The notes under the pieces: generated by a model
Seen by the model: the letters and a program-made list of their open reading frames with translations, nothing else
The model's database searches: none
What the model was told of the DNA's origin: nothing
Position numbers and translations under genes: made by a program
Shown: positions 1-7,758 of the stretch, piece by piece
Layout of the letters: every line of letters starts with the position of its first letter
How positions within the stretch are numbered: position 1 is the stretch's first letter
Assembly: GCA_019751755.1 (NCBI GenBank)
Contig: JAIENA010000018.1
Coordinates: 1-32,526, forward strand
Length of the DNA stretch: 32,526 bases
Reading direction: 5' to 3'
Source: Burkholderiaceae bacterium
Lineage (GTDB): Bacteria > Pseudomonadota > Gammaproteobacteria > Burkholderiales > Burkholderiaceae_D

Positions 1-1947
1 GCGGCCCGCGCCAGCGGCCCGGCCCGCTTCGCGCCAGGTACGACAGCGCCAAGCGCTGCCGCGCCCGCTACGGCGGCGCCAGCGACTGCGGCGCCGGCCA
101 CCGCACAAACAGTTGCCAATCAAGTTTCCACACCAGGCGTGGCCACCGCCGCGCCAACCGCAGCGGTGGTGACGCCAGCGGACGGCGCCGCTCAGGCCTA
201 CGCGGCAACGGCTGCGCCACGTGGCAGCGCCACCATGGCCGTGCCACCCGGCACTGCCGCACCACTCAGCGTGGCGTCCGCCGTGGCACCGGGTGCTTCG
301 GCGGCGACAGTGGCGCCGGTGTCGGTCGCCACTGCGGCGCCATCGGCACGCCCGTCAATGGGTCCGGCGTTGTCCAGCGCGCCATCGGCGCCACCAACGA
401 CGGCGCCGTTCACGACCGCCGGCGCCACTGCCGCTGCGGCCCCGAGGCCGACCGCCGGCAACAGTCAGCCGACAGGTACAATCGCGCCAGCCACCGCCGC
501 GCCGACGGCGATGGCCGGCAACAGCCAGAGCGCCGGTACGATAGCGCCGGCCACCGCCGCACCGATGGTAATGGCCGACAATGGCAAGGTCGCAACTACG
601 ATGGCACCCGCCACTGCCGCGCCGCTCAATGGCACGCAGGGCACGCAGGGCACGCGTGCCACCGCCGCCCCGGCCAGCACTGCCAGTACGGCGGCGCCAT
701 CAGCTGCACCGGTGACCACGTTCGCCACGCTGGCAGGCATGCAAGCGAGCACGGCGGCGCCAGCCACCGCCGCGCCGACCACTGCGGCAGTCGCGGCAGC
801 GGCGACGAGCCCGTCGGTCGCACCCGGCACAGCCGCCCCAAGCGCCGCCACACCGGACAGCACCAAGGCCATCGCCAATGCCGCCGTCGGCACCAGCGCC
901 GGCACGCAGCAAAACACCGCGACACCGGCCTTTACCACCGCCACGGCGGCTCCGGCCGCTGCCCCGGCATTCGTGCCAGGCACGGCGGCGCCGCTGCGCG
1001 CCGGTGGCACGGCCACGCCGTCCGCGTCACCATCGCGTTCGGCTGCGGCGGCACAGGCTGCAGCAAACACCGTCGCGGACGCCAACACCTCTTCAGTGAC
1101 GACGATGGTCACCGCGCGTTCCGCCTCGAATGCCGCCACGAACGCCGCCAACAACGCGGGCACGCCGACCCAGGCTGCCGTCCTGGGCTTCGGGGGCGCG
1201 GACACCACGCCGACCACGGCGCCATCGTCCGAAACCGATGCCTGGCTGGCCGACGCTGATGCCGTGCCGCAACCGGTACAGCAAGCGGCCGACCAGATGC
1301 TGGCGCGCCGGGGCATGGGCATGCCGCGCCCGGAAACCACATTCAGCGGCGCCGCCCTGGCCGCAGCGGCCGCCCCCGGCGCCGGCACCGCGGTGCTGGC
1401 GACCAACGGCGACAGCGGCGCCACCCCGTCCAGCTTCACATCGCTACACCAGTTGAACCTGGGTGGCGCCATCGGCGCGGCCCAGCAGCAAGGCCAGCCT
1501 GCCAATGTGCTGAAATTGTCGGGCGAACCGGAACAGTGGCAGCAGCCGCTGCGCGCCGCGTTGGGCGACCGCCTGCAACTACAACTGCAGCGCGGCAGCG
1601 ATCAAGCCGTCATCACGCTGGACCCGCCCAACATGGGTCGCGTCGAAATCGCCATCCGGCACTCGCAAGGTTCGCTGCAAGTGGCCATTACCGCCAATAA
1701 CTCCGAAGTCTTGCGCCAACTGAACACCATCAGCGACAGCGTGCGCCAGGATCTGTCACAACGCAATTTCACTGATGTCACCGTGACGGTGGCCTCGGCC
1801 TCGCGCGGCGGCGCCGGTCAGAACATGGCCGACGGCGGCGGCAACGCCCGCCAGCAGCAAGGCCGCGAACAAGAACAACGCAACCCGGGCCGCGCCCTGT
1901 CGGAAGGCGACACCGCGTCCTCAACTTTTGCAATGAATCGGGAGTAA
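1..1947 (+). CDS. fliK: Flagellar hook-length control protein FliK (LafE-like), 5' end cut by window
   Basis: This protein measures hook length and switches the export gate from hook to filament substrates. The reading frame is open back to base 1, so the true start lies outside the window and the GTG at 139 is only an internal codon; 648 residues are visible. The C-terminal part (nt about 1500-1800) looks like the Flg_hook domain: a hydrophobic, Gln-rich stretch, then the motif LDPPNMGRVEIAI, then a helix with VRQDL. A short Gln/Arg/Gly-rich tail follows. Everything before nt about 1250 is low-complexity Ala/Thr/Pro sequence with 16 copies of TAAP, far longer and simpler than a typical FliK linker. 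Being followed by fliL, fliA, motA and motB, it occupies the lafE position of lateral flagellar loci. The family call rests on the C-terminal domain and context and is strong. Confidence 0.9.
   Translation, partial: AARASGPARFAPGTTAPSAAAPATAAPATAAPATAQTVANQVSTPGVATAAPTAAVVTPADGAAQAYAATAAPRGSATMAVPPGTAAPLSVASAVAPGASAATVAPVSVATAAPSARPSMGPALSSAPSAPPTTAPFTTAGATAAAAPRPTAGNSQPTGTIAPATAAPTAMAGNSQSAGTIAPATAAPMVMADNGKVATTMAPATAAPLNGTQGTQGTRATAAPASTASTAAPSAAPVTTFATLAGMQASTAAPATAAPTTAAVAAAATSPSVAPGTAAPSAATPDSTKAIANAAVGTSAGTQQNTATPAFTTATAAPAAAPAFVPGTAAPLRAGGTATPSASPSRSAAAAQAAANTVADANTSSVTTMVTARSASNAATNAANNAGTPTQAAVLGFGGADTTPTTAPSSETDAWLADADAVPQPVQQAADQMLARRGMGMPRPETTFSGAALAAAAAPGAGTAVLATNGDSGATPSSFTSLHQLNLGGAIGAAQQQGQPANVLKLSGEPEQWQQPLRAALGDRLQLQLQRGSDQAVITLDPPNMGRVEIAIRHSQGSLQVAITANNSEVLRQLNTISDSVRQDLSQRNFTDVTVTVASASRGGAGQNMADGGGNARQQQGREQEQRNPGRALSEGDTASSTFAMNRE
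454..633 (+). repeat. Three tandem imperfect 60-bp repeats inside fliK
   Basis: Units at 454-513, 514-573 and 574-633 each encode 20 residues of the form A-G/D-N-x-x-x-x-x-T-I/M-APATAAP-x-x-M/G. The first two are nearly identical at the protein level; the third has drifted. They sit inside the larger TAAP-rich linker. In-frame 60-bp units suggest growth by slippage or unequal recombination, so copy number may differ between strains (inference). Confidence 0.85.
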
Positions 1948-2034
1948 GTCGGCAACTGGATTGCGGCAGGCCTTCAGACCTGTCGAACTGAACAAGATTT
2001 GGAAGGGGCTTGCAGCCCACCCAAGTCGCTACGC

Positions 2035-2092
2035 GAAACCCCGGCCTTCGGCCGGGGTATTCCCTGCGCTCCGGCCTGAAGGCCGGAGTTTC
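2035..2092. repeat. Inverted doublet of GC-rich palindromes (REP-like) between fliK and fliL
   Basis: Two hairpins lie side by side: 2038-2058 (9-bp perfect stem, 3-nt loop) and 2069-2088 (9-bp stem, tiny loop). Each unit also carries GAAAC at its outer edge, 2035-2039 on the plus strand and 2088-2092 on the minus strand, so the right unit is an inverted near-copy of the left. That layout is typical of REP/BIME-type intergenic repeats. Neither stem is followed by a T tract, so a simple intrinsic terminator is less likely. The hairpins could nevertheless uncouple fliK from fliL expression. The rest of the 1948-2110 gap shows nothing else clear. Confidence 0.6.
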
Positions 2093-2110
2093 AAACGGAG
2101 TCGGATTTAG

Positions 2111-2581
2111 ATGAATAAAAAACTGGTGATTGCAGTGGTGGCGGTCATGCTGCTGGGCGGAGGTGTCGCCGGCGGCACGTGGTGGTACCTGAGCAAGAAG
2201 GCGCCGGCTGCGGAACACGGTAAGGAAGCCAAGCATGAGGAAGCCAAGCCGGCCAATACCGAGCCGCCCAAGTACATCACCGTGGAAAAGGTGATCGTCA
2301 TGCTGCGGCGCAGTGAAGGTGAAAGCGTGACGCACTACCTGTCGGCGGATCTGGTGGTCGCCACCACCGCCAAGCAGGAAAAGGAGTGCAAGGAACATTT
2401 GCCGTTGCTGCGCAGCGTCGCCGTCAAGGCCTTGTCGGCGCTGCCGATGGCGAAAGCCTCCACCATGTCAATTGACCAGTTCTCGGAAGAATTGAACAAG
2501 GCATTCGAAGAAACCTACGCCAGGGATAAGCGGGAAAAACCGTTCAGTGAAGTCATGATCGGCAAACTGATTGTGGAATAA
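2111..2581 (+). CDS. fliL: Flagellar basal body-associated protein FliL (LafF-like)
   Basis: FliL is an inner-membrane protein that surrounds and supports the stator units. The 156-residue product starts with a short basic end and one transmembrane segment (about residues 5-26, ending GGTWWYL), followed by a charged Lys/Glu/His linker. The periplasmic domain begins near residue 55 (PKYITVEKVIVML) and ends with EVMIGKLIVE, as FliL proteins do. The usual FliL length is 150-180, so it looks complete. It lies between fliK and fliA, the position of lafF in lateral loci, and next to its functional partners motA/motB. The ATG at 2111 has a purine-rich stretch (ACGGAG) about 10 bases upstream. Confidence 0.9.
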   Translation: MNKKLVIAVVAVMLLGGGVAGGTWWYLSKKAPAAEHGKEAKHEEAKPANTEPPKYITVEKVIVMLRRSEGESVTHYLSADLVVATTAKQEKECKEHLPLLRSVAVKALSALPMAKASTMSIDQFSEELNKAFEETYARDKREKPFSEVMIGKLIVE

Positions 2582-2605
2582 AGCCAAAACATGGGTGGGA
2601 CAGGC

Positions 2606-3346
2606 ATGGGCTATATAGAGCAATACCCTGACGCATATGCCGAAAGCTATGGCGACGCGGGCAGCACGCCGGTCACGCACAGCGTGGCGGACGAGCAAAA
2701 GCACCTGCTGTCCTATGCGCCGCTGGTCAAGCGCATCGTACGCCAGCTCAATTCGCAAATTGCCGGCGCGATCGATCGCGACGATATGGAGCAGATCGGG
2801 CTGATGGGCTTGCTGGAAGCGCTACGCCGTTACGGCGAACCGGACGCGGCTTTTGGCAGCTATGCCAGCCTGCGCGTGCGCGGCGCCATCCTCGATGAAT
2901 TGCGCCGCCAGGACTGGCGTCCGCGCGCGGTGCGCCAGCACAGCCACAAGCTGCGCGACGCGGTGCGGGAACTGACGCGCAAGCTGGGCCATGAACCCGA
3001 TGAGCGGGAAATCATTTCGCATTTAAAACTGACGCCCGAGGAATACCAGGCGTACCAGCTCGACGAGAGTGCCGAATTGCTGGCCAGCTTCGATGAAGTA
3101 CTGCAAGACACGATGGGCGGCGGAGAAAGTACGCCGGGCCCGGAAGAACAGTTGATTGTGCGGCGCAGCCTGGCGCAGGCCCTGACCAGCCTGGACGAAC
3201 GGGAACAGCGCGTGGTGCAAATGTATTACGAGTTCGAGTTGAGCTACAAGGAAATCGCCGCCGTGCTGGATTTAACGGATGCGCGCGTGTGCCAGCTGAA
3301 CAAGGCGGCATTGAACAAGATGAAAGCGGTACTGCAGAGTGCCTGA
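2606..3346 (+). CDS. fliA: Flagellar sigma-28 factor FliA (LafS-like)
   Basis: This is an RNA polymerase sigma factor of the FliA/WhiG group that transcribes late flagellar genes. Region 2 is clear (LLSYAPLVKRIVRQL, then DDMEQIGLMGLLEALRRY, then RVRGAILDELRRQDWRPR, the FliA-type signature). Region 3 and region 4 follow, ending with the helix-turn-helix SYKEIAAVLDLTDARVCQL. The length of 246 residues is normal. An in-frame ATG at 2591 would add five residues, but it has no visible ribosome site, whereas the 2606 ATG is preceded by GGTGGG. It begins 24 bases after fliL and occupies the lafS position. With flgM encoded downstream in the same run, sigma and anti-sigma factor appear to be made from one locus. 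Confidence 0.92.
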   Translation: MGYIEQYPDAYAESYGDAGSTPVTHSVADEQKHLLSYAPLVKRIVRQLNSQIAGAIDRDDMEQIGLMGLLEALRRYGEPDAAFGSYASLRVRGAILDELRRQDWRPRAVRQHSHKLRDAVRELTRKLGHEPDEREIISHLKLTPEEYQAYQLDESAELLASFDEVLQDTMGGGESTPGPEEQLIVRRSLAQALTSLDEREQRVVQMYYEFELSYKEIAAVLDLTDARVCQLNKAALNKMKAVLQSA

Positions 3347-3403
3347 TCCGCTGCGCTGGCGCATGCTGGAAATGTAAGTTAATAAGCAGAAAGGCGTTCT
3401 ACT

Positions 3404-4327
3404 ATGCAAATCTTATTAGGCATCATGATCGTGCTGGGCAGCGTGTTTGGCGGCTTCTTCATGATGGGCGGCTCCTTCCACCAGATCTGGCAACCGATTG
3501 AACTGATCGTGATTGCGGGCGCTGGCATTGGCGCCCTGATTATCGGCAATCCAAAGCATGTCCTGTCGGAAATGGGCAAGCAATTGCAAAAGGTCGTTAA
3601 ACGTAAGAAATATGACTCGGAATTCCAGCGCCAGTTGCTGTTGCTGATGTATGAGTTGCTGCAACTGGCGGGCGGCGGCCTGAAAGCGCTCGATGCGCAC
3701 GTCGAGGCGCCGAAAGATTCGCCGCTGTTCCAGCGTTACCCGCAGATTCTGGAAGAACCCAAACTGTTGGCCTTTATCGTTGACAACTTCCGCCTGATGG
3801 CGATGGGCAAAATCAACGCGCACGAACTGGAAGGCGTGCTGGAACAGGAACTGGAAGCGATTCACGAAGAAATGAACCAGCCGGCCAAGTCGATCGGCAA
3901 GATCGGCGAGGCGATGCCGGGCTTCGGCATTCTGGCAGCCGTGCTGGGGATCGTGATCACCATGAGCACCGTGTCGGAAGGCGCCACCTCCGGCGAAATC
4001 GCCGAACACGTGGGCGCGGCGATGGTCGGTACCTTCATCGGTATTTTCCTGTGCTACGGCTTGCTGGACCCGATCGCCAACGTGATGAAGCAACTGGTCA
4101 ACCAGGAAGCGTCCAACAAGGAATGCGTCAAGGTGGTGCTGGTGACCCACGTGGCCGGTAAACCGCCGCTGCTGGCGATCGACTCGGGCCGCCGTCTGGT
4201 GGCGCTGAACGTGAAACCAAGCTTCGCACAACTGGAGCGCTGGATCAACGAGCTGGAAGGCCGTGACAGCGAACCGGATGCCGGCTCGGGCTCGCGCCGT
4301 GGAGGTGGTCGTGCAAAAGCCGCATGA
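3404..4327 (+). CDS. motA: Flagellar motor stator protein MotA (LafT-like)
   Basis: MotA forms the five-subunit ring of the stator that pushes on the rotor when ions flow. The 307-residue product has two N-terminal membrane segments (about 1-22 and 32-48), a large cytoplasmic charged loop (about 60-160), and two more segments (about 170-190 and 205-228). The family signature EAMPGFGILAAVLGIVITM with its conserved proline precedes segment 3, and GLLDPIANVM carries the proline of segment 4. AAAGG sits about 11 bases before the ATG. It overlaps the start of motB by 17 bases, which suggests coupled translation. Which ion drives it cannot be decided from sequence alone; lateral LafT/LafU stators studied elsewhere use protons. 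Confidence 0.94.
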   Translation: MQILLGIMIVLGSVFGGFFMMGGSFHQIWQPIELIVIAGAGIGALIIGNPKHVLSEMGKQLQKVVKRKKYDSEFQRQLLLLMYELLQLAGGGLKALDAHVEAPKDSPLFQRYPQILEEPKLLAFIVDNFRLMAMGKINAHELEGVLEQELEAIHEEMNQPAKSIGKIGEAMPGFGILAAVLGIVITMSTVSEGATSGEIAEHVGAAMVGTFIGIFLCYGLLDPIANVMKQLVNQEASNKECVKVVLVTHVAGKPPLLAIDSGRRLVALNVKPSFAQLERWINELEGRDSEPDAGSGSRRGGGRAKAA

Positions 4328-5309
4328 GAAACATGAACAGACCATTGTCAAGCGCGGCGGCGGCAAGCACGCGCATGACGATCACGGCGGCGCCTGGAAA
4401 GTGGCGTTCGCCGATTTTTGCCTTGCACTGATGTGCTTGTTCCTCGTGCTGTGGCTGATGGCGGCGAGGAATACGGAAACCATGCAACACATTTTGACGG
4501 AATCGGACGGCAATAGAACCGACCAGGGCAAGGGCGTTATGCCCGAGCAGGTCGGCGGCCCGCGCGGCAGCCTGATCGAACGCTTCCCGATGCCGCGCAC
4601 GGGTAAAACCGATGCGCCGGGCACGGCCCTGGCCAGCGGCGCGGACTCTTCCGAAGTGCAGGATGCCCAGGTCAGCTATGAAACCCCGGGGGACTTGGAA
4701 AAACTGTCCAAGGCGCTGGCCAAGATGGGGACCGAGGCCGGTCTGGCGCCCAACCTGGAATCGGTGATCACGCCGTATGGCTTGCGCGTCATGCTGCACG
4801 ACACCGATAAACAGGGCATGTTCGTGCGCGGCAGCGCGGTGCCGACCGACCGTTTCAATAATTTACTGAAACAAATGGGGCCGTTGTTTGAACGCATGAA
4901 AAACCAGATGCTGGTGGTCGGCCATACCGATTCGACACAATATGCCGACACCAGCTATTTCGCGTATTCCAACTGGACGCTGTCGTCCAACCGCGCGATG
5001 GCGGCCCGCTCGGTACTGTTGTCGGGCGGCATGCGCAAGGATAGCGTGCTGCAAGTGGTGGGCATGGCCGACCGCGCGCCGATCGACATGCAAAAGGCCG
5101 ACGCCGGCGTCAACCGCCGCATTGAGTTGCTGATCCTGACACCGGAACAATCGAAGGCCGTGTCGAACATGTTTGGCATGCCCGGCAAAGGCAATGGACT
5201 GAACGGCGAGAGCAGTACGGCGGAACCGGATGCCAATTCTTTGCAGCAACTACGCAACAAGTTGGGGCCGGAAGGCAAGTACGGGACGGGCCGTGGCAAT
5301 GGAAATTGA
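4311..5309 (+). CDS. motB: Flagellar motor stator protein MotB (LafU-like)
   Basis: MotB pairs with MotA in the ion channel and anchors it to peptidoglycan. I choose the GTG at 4311 because GGAGG (4301-4305) lies five bases before it; upstream in-frame starts at 4263 and 4278 have no such site. This gives 332 residues. The single membrane segment is AWKVAFADFCLALMCLFLVL, with Asp35 as the ion-binding residue. The OmpA-like peptidoglycan-binding domain follows (about residues 180-280: MLVVGHTDST, NWTLSSNRAMAA, VGMADRAPI, NRRIELLIL). The start overlaps the end of motA. The C-terminal tail after about residue 285 is polar and not conserved in the family. Confidence 0.93.
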   Translation: MQKPHEKHEQTIVKRGGGKHAHDDHGGAWKVAFADFCLALMCLFLVLWLMAARNTETMQHILTESDGNRTDQGKGVMPEQVGGPRGSLIERFPMPRTGKTDAPGTALASGADSSEVQDAQVSYETPGDLEKLSKALAKMGTEAGLAPNLESVITPYGLRVMLHDTDKQGMFVRGSAVPTDRFNNLLKQMGPLFERMKNQMLVVGHTDSTQYADTSYFAYSNWTLSSNRAMAARSVLLSGGMRKDSVLQVVGMADRAPIDMQKADAGVNRRIELLILTPEQSKAVSNMFGMPGKGNGLNGESSTAEPDANSLQQLRNKLGPEGKYGTGRGNGN

Positions 5310-5374
5310 ACGAAATGACGCTCGCCGGCGCAAGGCGGGTTAAGATGAGCATCTCGAAGACAAGAGGTCAGCGT

Positions 5375-5653
5375 ATGAGAATATCTTCCGGGATCGGTGA
5401 CGCGTTTGCCGTCAACCGTGTAGCAGACAGCGCGCCAGCGGACGGCCCGCAGGCGCCCGCCGCCGCCAAGCAAACCGCGGCATTGCAATCGGCCGTGTTG
5501 CAACCGGCCATGGCGGCCATCAAAGACATGCCGGAAATCGACCATGAGCGGGTCGCCATGCTGCGCGACGCGCTGGCCAAGGGCGAATTGCCGTTTGACC
5601 CGGACCGGCTGGCCGGCCTGGTGCAGCGTTTCCATTTAGGGACCGACAAGTGA
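5375..5653 (+). CDS. flgM: Anti-sigma-28 factor FlgM
   Basis: FlgM holds FliA inactive until the hook is finished, then is exported through the flagellum. The open frame begins further upstream, but the ATG at 5375 has AGAGG (5362-5366) eight bases before it and gives 92 residues, the usual FlgM size; an ATG at 5345 is the alternative. The N-terminal half is Ala/Pro-rich and probably unfolded. The sigma-binding C-terminal end shows the family pattern IDHERVAMLRDALAKGEL followed by PFDPDRLAGLVQRF. It overlaps flgN by four bases (GTGA), so the two are translationally coupled. It lies 65 bases after motB. Confidence 0.85.
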   Translation: MRISSGIGDAFAVNRVADSAPADGPQAPAAAKQTAALQSAVLQPAMAAIKDMPEIDHERVAMLRDALAKGELPFDPDRLAGLVQRFHLGTDK

Positions 5654-6102
5654 CTGCTGTAACTAGCGCCTCCGGTGTGGCGCCAACCCGGCAAGAGGCC
5701 TTGCAATTGCTGCTGCAAGGCGTGGCGGCGGATCACCAGGCCTACCAGGCCTTGCAAGCATTGCTCGAACTGCAATTTACCGCCGCGCTGCGCCGGCAAG
5801 CGCAGCGCCTCAACGAGTTGGCGGAAGAAATTTCGGTGTTGGTCGAGACGATGGAAACGCGCCGCGCGGAACGGGTCGCGCTGGCGCAAGTGGTGGCCGG
5901 CATTGACGCCCGCATGGCTGATGTGTATGCGCTGCTGAAGCCGGAAGCACGGACCAAACTGGAAGCCGATTGGCTGGCGCTGGAAACCATGGCCAAGGAA
6001 TGCAAACGTATGGGCAAACGCAATACCGATTTGATGGTCGAACAATATTCCATCATGCAGCGCGTGCTGCATGGCGATAACCAGATTTACGAACCGATTT
6101 AA
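5650..6102 (+). CDS. flgN: Flagellar export chaperone FlgN
   Basis: FlgN is a small helical chaperone that escorts the hook-junction proteins FlgK and FlgL to the export gate. The 150-residue product is almost entirely alpha-helical in character, with heptad-like Leu/Ala spacing between residues 20 and 110. It ends with the family-like pattern CKRMGKRNTDLMVEQYSIMQ and a tail NQIYEPI. The GTG start overlaps the flgM stop. Sequence conservation in FlgN is always weak, so the call leans on length, helix content and the flgM-flgN pairing. Its clients flgK and flgL are encoded 8.5 kb downstream in the same cluster. Confidence 0.8.
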   Translation: MTAVTSASGVAPTRQEALQLLLQGVAADHQAYQALQALLELQFTAALRRQAQRLNELAEEISVLVETMETRRAERVALAQVVAGIDARMADVYALLKPEARTKLEADWLALETMAKECKRMGKRNTDLMVEQYSIMQRVLHGDNQIYEPI

Positions 6103-6114
6103 TCCCGTCGCACC

Positions 6115-6936
6115 ATGAGCCGCACCGACTTTACCGCGTTTACCGCCGCCACCCTGCCGACCCGCGCCACAGCGGCAACGGCCAGCAATGTGCGCCCAAC
6201 CAACGCCACCGGCGCTGTCTCGGCCGCTTCTTCCGCCGCATTTTCGGCCTCGATGGCGGCGATGAACGGGTCCTTCGCCAGCGGCGGCAACACCACTTTC
6301 AGCCGCGCGCAGCGCGAAGTGGCCGCGTTGATCCAGGAGGCGGTGACGCCGGAACCGGGCATACTGCCCTCGCAAAGCTCGGCCTCGATCGCCATGCGCG
6401 CGCGCGCGGCCGGCATGGCCGACAGCAGTGGCGCGATCCTGGCCGCCACGCTCAATAGCGCCAACAGCGAATCGCAACAAGCATTCCTGCAATCGATCAT
6501 GCCGTGGGCCACGGAAGCGGCGCAAAAGCTCGGTGTCGCGCCGGAACTGGTGGCGGCCCATGCCGCGCTGGAATCGGGCTGGGGCCAGCACCCGCTGGGC
6601 GCCAGCAACAACCTGTTTGGCATCAAGGCCGGTGGCCAATGGCAAGGCGCCGTCACGGCCGCCGCCACCACCGAATATGCGCAGGGCTTGCCGATGAAAA
6701 AAGTCGAAAAGTTCCGCAGTTATCCGGATGCGGCCAGCGCCTTCCGTGATTATGCGAGCGTACTGACCGACAATCCGCGCTACCGCGACGCCCTCAACAC
6801 CGGGACCGATGCGCGCGCCTTTGCCCAAGGGGTGGCGCGCGGCGGGTATGCGACCGACCCGTCGTATGCCGACAAGCTGGTCAGACTGGCAACCCAGTTG
6901 CAGCGGCGCCAGCCGGTGTCAGCCACCGGAAATTAG
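6115..6936 (+). CDS. Stand-alone GH73 glucosaminidase (FlgJ C-terminal-type muralytic enzyme)
   Basis: The enzyme probably cuts peptidoglycan so that the flagellar rod can pass. Of 273 residues, the last 150 form a GH73/FlgJ-type domain: VAPELVAAHAALESGWGQ with predicted catalytic Glu153, then ASNNLFGIKA, the segment FRSYPDAASAFRDYASVL, and the conserved GGYATDPSYADKL with Tyr245. The first 60 residues are low-complexity Ala/Thr/Ser. The FlgJ rod-binding domain is absent; it is encoded separately at 14026. No Sec or Tat signal peptide is visible, so export through the flagellar gate, as for FlgJ, is the likely route (inference). The gene starts 12 bases after flgN, and its stop overlaps the stop of the opposing flgA. 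Confidence 0.88.
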   Translation: MSRTDFTAFTAATLPTRATAATASNVRPTNATGAVSAASSAAFSASMAAMNGSFASGGNTTFSRAQREVAALIQEAVTPEPGILPSQSSASIAMRARAAGMADSSGAILAATLNSANSESQQAFLQSIMPWATEAAQKLGVAPELVAAHAALESGWGQHPLGASNNLFGIKAGGQWQGAVTAAATTEYAQGLPMKKVEKFRSYPDAASAFRDYASVLTDNPRYRDALNTGTDARAFAQGVARGGYATDPSYADKLVRLATQLQRRQPVSATGN

Positions 6937-7652
6937 CGCGCCATGGGCAGCTCGGCAGGTTCCACTGTTCCGCTGCCCGTGACCCGGGCCTTGATCACCG
7001 TCCCGCTGAGGTTGCGTACGCGGATCAGGCTGCCGCGCGCGCCCGCATCGAGCGCCTCCCCCGCCATGCTCACTTCGATCTGCTCGCGCCGCGCCACGAT
7101 CCGGACCGGGTCGCCCCGCTTGATGACTTGCGCTTCCACCAGCATGCTTTGCCGCAGCAATTCGCCATTGCGCAGCGAGCGCCGCGCCGACATGCCGAGC
7201 AAGGCCGCTTCGTCGCCCACGGAATCGGTGACCAGCGTGATATCACGCCGCTCGAAGGCGACGTCGGCGCCCTGCACCGGCCTGCCCGCGGGCACGTCGG
7301 CCGCCATCACCGCGACCGTCGCACTGACCTTGGCGCGCACGATAAAATCATATTTCCAGCCGTCGGCGCCGGGACATTCGGCGATCAGCCGCATGCGGGT
7401 CGGCTGCCTGACATCGGCCGCGTCAACCGCGACTTTGCCCTTGCATGGCGGGACCGCGCGGGTCACCACCGCAGCCACGTCGAACTTCGCGTCCCGCCAT
7501 CCGGCCGAATCCGCACTGCGTAATAAATGCTCTTTAGCAACCTGTTCCACCTGCGCCACAATCTGGTCTGAAGTCGAGATTGCCATGCAAAGATTTGGCA
7601 TGCCGACCGACAATAACAGCGCGAACCGGGGTACAATGGGTTTGTTGAACAT
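6933..7652 (-). CDS. flgA: Flagellar P-ring assembly chaperone FlgA
   Basis: FlgA is a periplasmic chaperone needed to build the P ring from FlgI. The ATG at 7652 gives 239 residues and a good signal peptide (MFNKPIVPRFALLLSV, cleavage near LCMA/IS at residue 24); an in-frame TTG at 7682 is a weaker alternative. The C-terminal SAF/ChapFlgA domain is clear: AADVPAGRPVQGADV, then RSLRNGELLRQSML, then IKRGDPVRIVAR, and ARGSLIRVRNLSGTVIKARV. The gene is inverted relative to the flagellar genes on both sides. It is divergent from flgB, with a shared 106-base control region, and converges on the GH73 gene with overlapping stop codons. Confidence 0.92.
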   Translation of the reverse strand: MFNKPIVPRFALLLSVGMPNLCMAISTSDQIVAQVEQVAKEHLLRSADSAGWRDAKFDVAAVVTRAVPPCKGKVAVDAADVRQPTRMRLIAECPGADGWKYDFIVRAKVSATVAVMAADVPAGRPVQGADVAFERRDITLVTDSVGDEAALLGMSARRSLRNGELLRQSMLVEAQVIKRGDPVRIVARREQIEVSMAGEALDAGARGSLIRVRNLSGTVIKARVTGSGTVEPAELPMAR

Positions 7653-7681
7653 GAGCAATAATACCTTTAATATATGGGGCA

Positions 7682-7712
7682 ATGCACGGCGGTGTTAAAC
7701 GATGCACTGCGG
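7682..7712. promoter_or_regulatory. Pair of 11-bp direct repeats between flgA and flgB
   Basis: ATGCACGGCGG (7682-7692) and ATGCACTGCGG (7702-7712) match at 10 of 11 bases and are 20 bases apart, close to two helical turns. They lie in the only intergenic region from which both flgA and the flgB operon can be transcribed. A dimeric regulator binding one face of the DNA would fit. No sigma-54 or sigma-28 promoter could be assigned with confidence nearby. Confidence 0.4.
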
Positions 7713-7758
7713 GGCCATTGTACATGGGCGACAGCGAGTTAATCAGGGGGAAGGCGCT

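Noticed and set aside
454..633. Three 60-bp tandem units as a possible CRISPR array
   Set aside because: The units are contiguous with no unique spacers and keep the fliK reading frame; they are coding repeats.
465..1505. Long minus-strand open frame (346 aa) opposite fliK
   Set aside because: It is the antisense image of the Ala/Thr/Pro codons; it encodes low-complexity Val/Ala sequence and has no recognisable domain.
2035..2092. Terminator between fliK and fliL
   Set aside because: The stems are strong but there is no T tract after either, and the doublet layout fits a REP-like element better.
5368..6828. Minus-strand open frame of 486 aa
   Set aside because: It runs antisense to flgM, flgN and the GH73 gene, which have clear domains; its product is Arg/Gly/His-rich with no family features.
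7653..7758. Sigma-54 promoter in the flgA-flgB gap
   Set aside because: A GG...GC pair on the minus strand (around the TGGCCCC stretch) has one base too few between the elements, and no plus-strand match was found.
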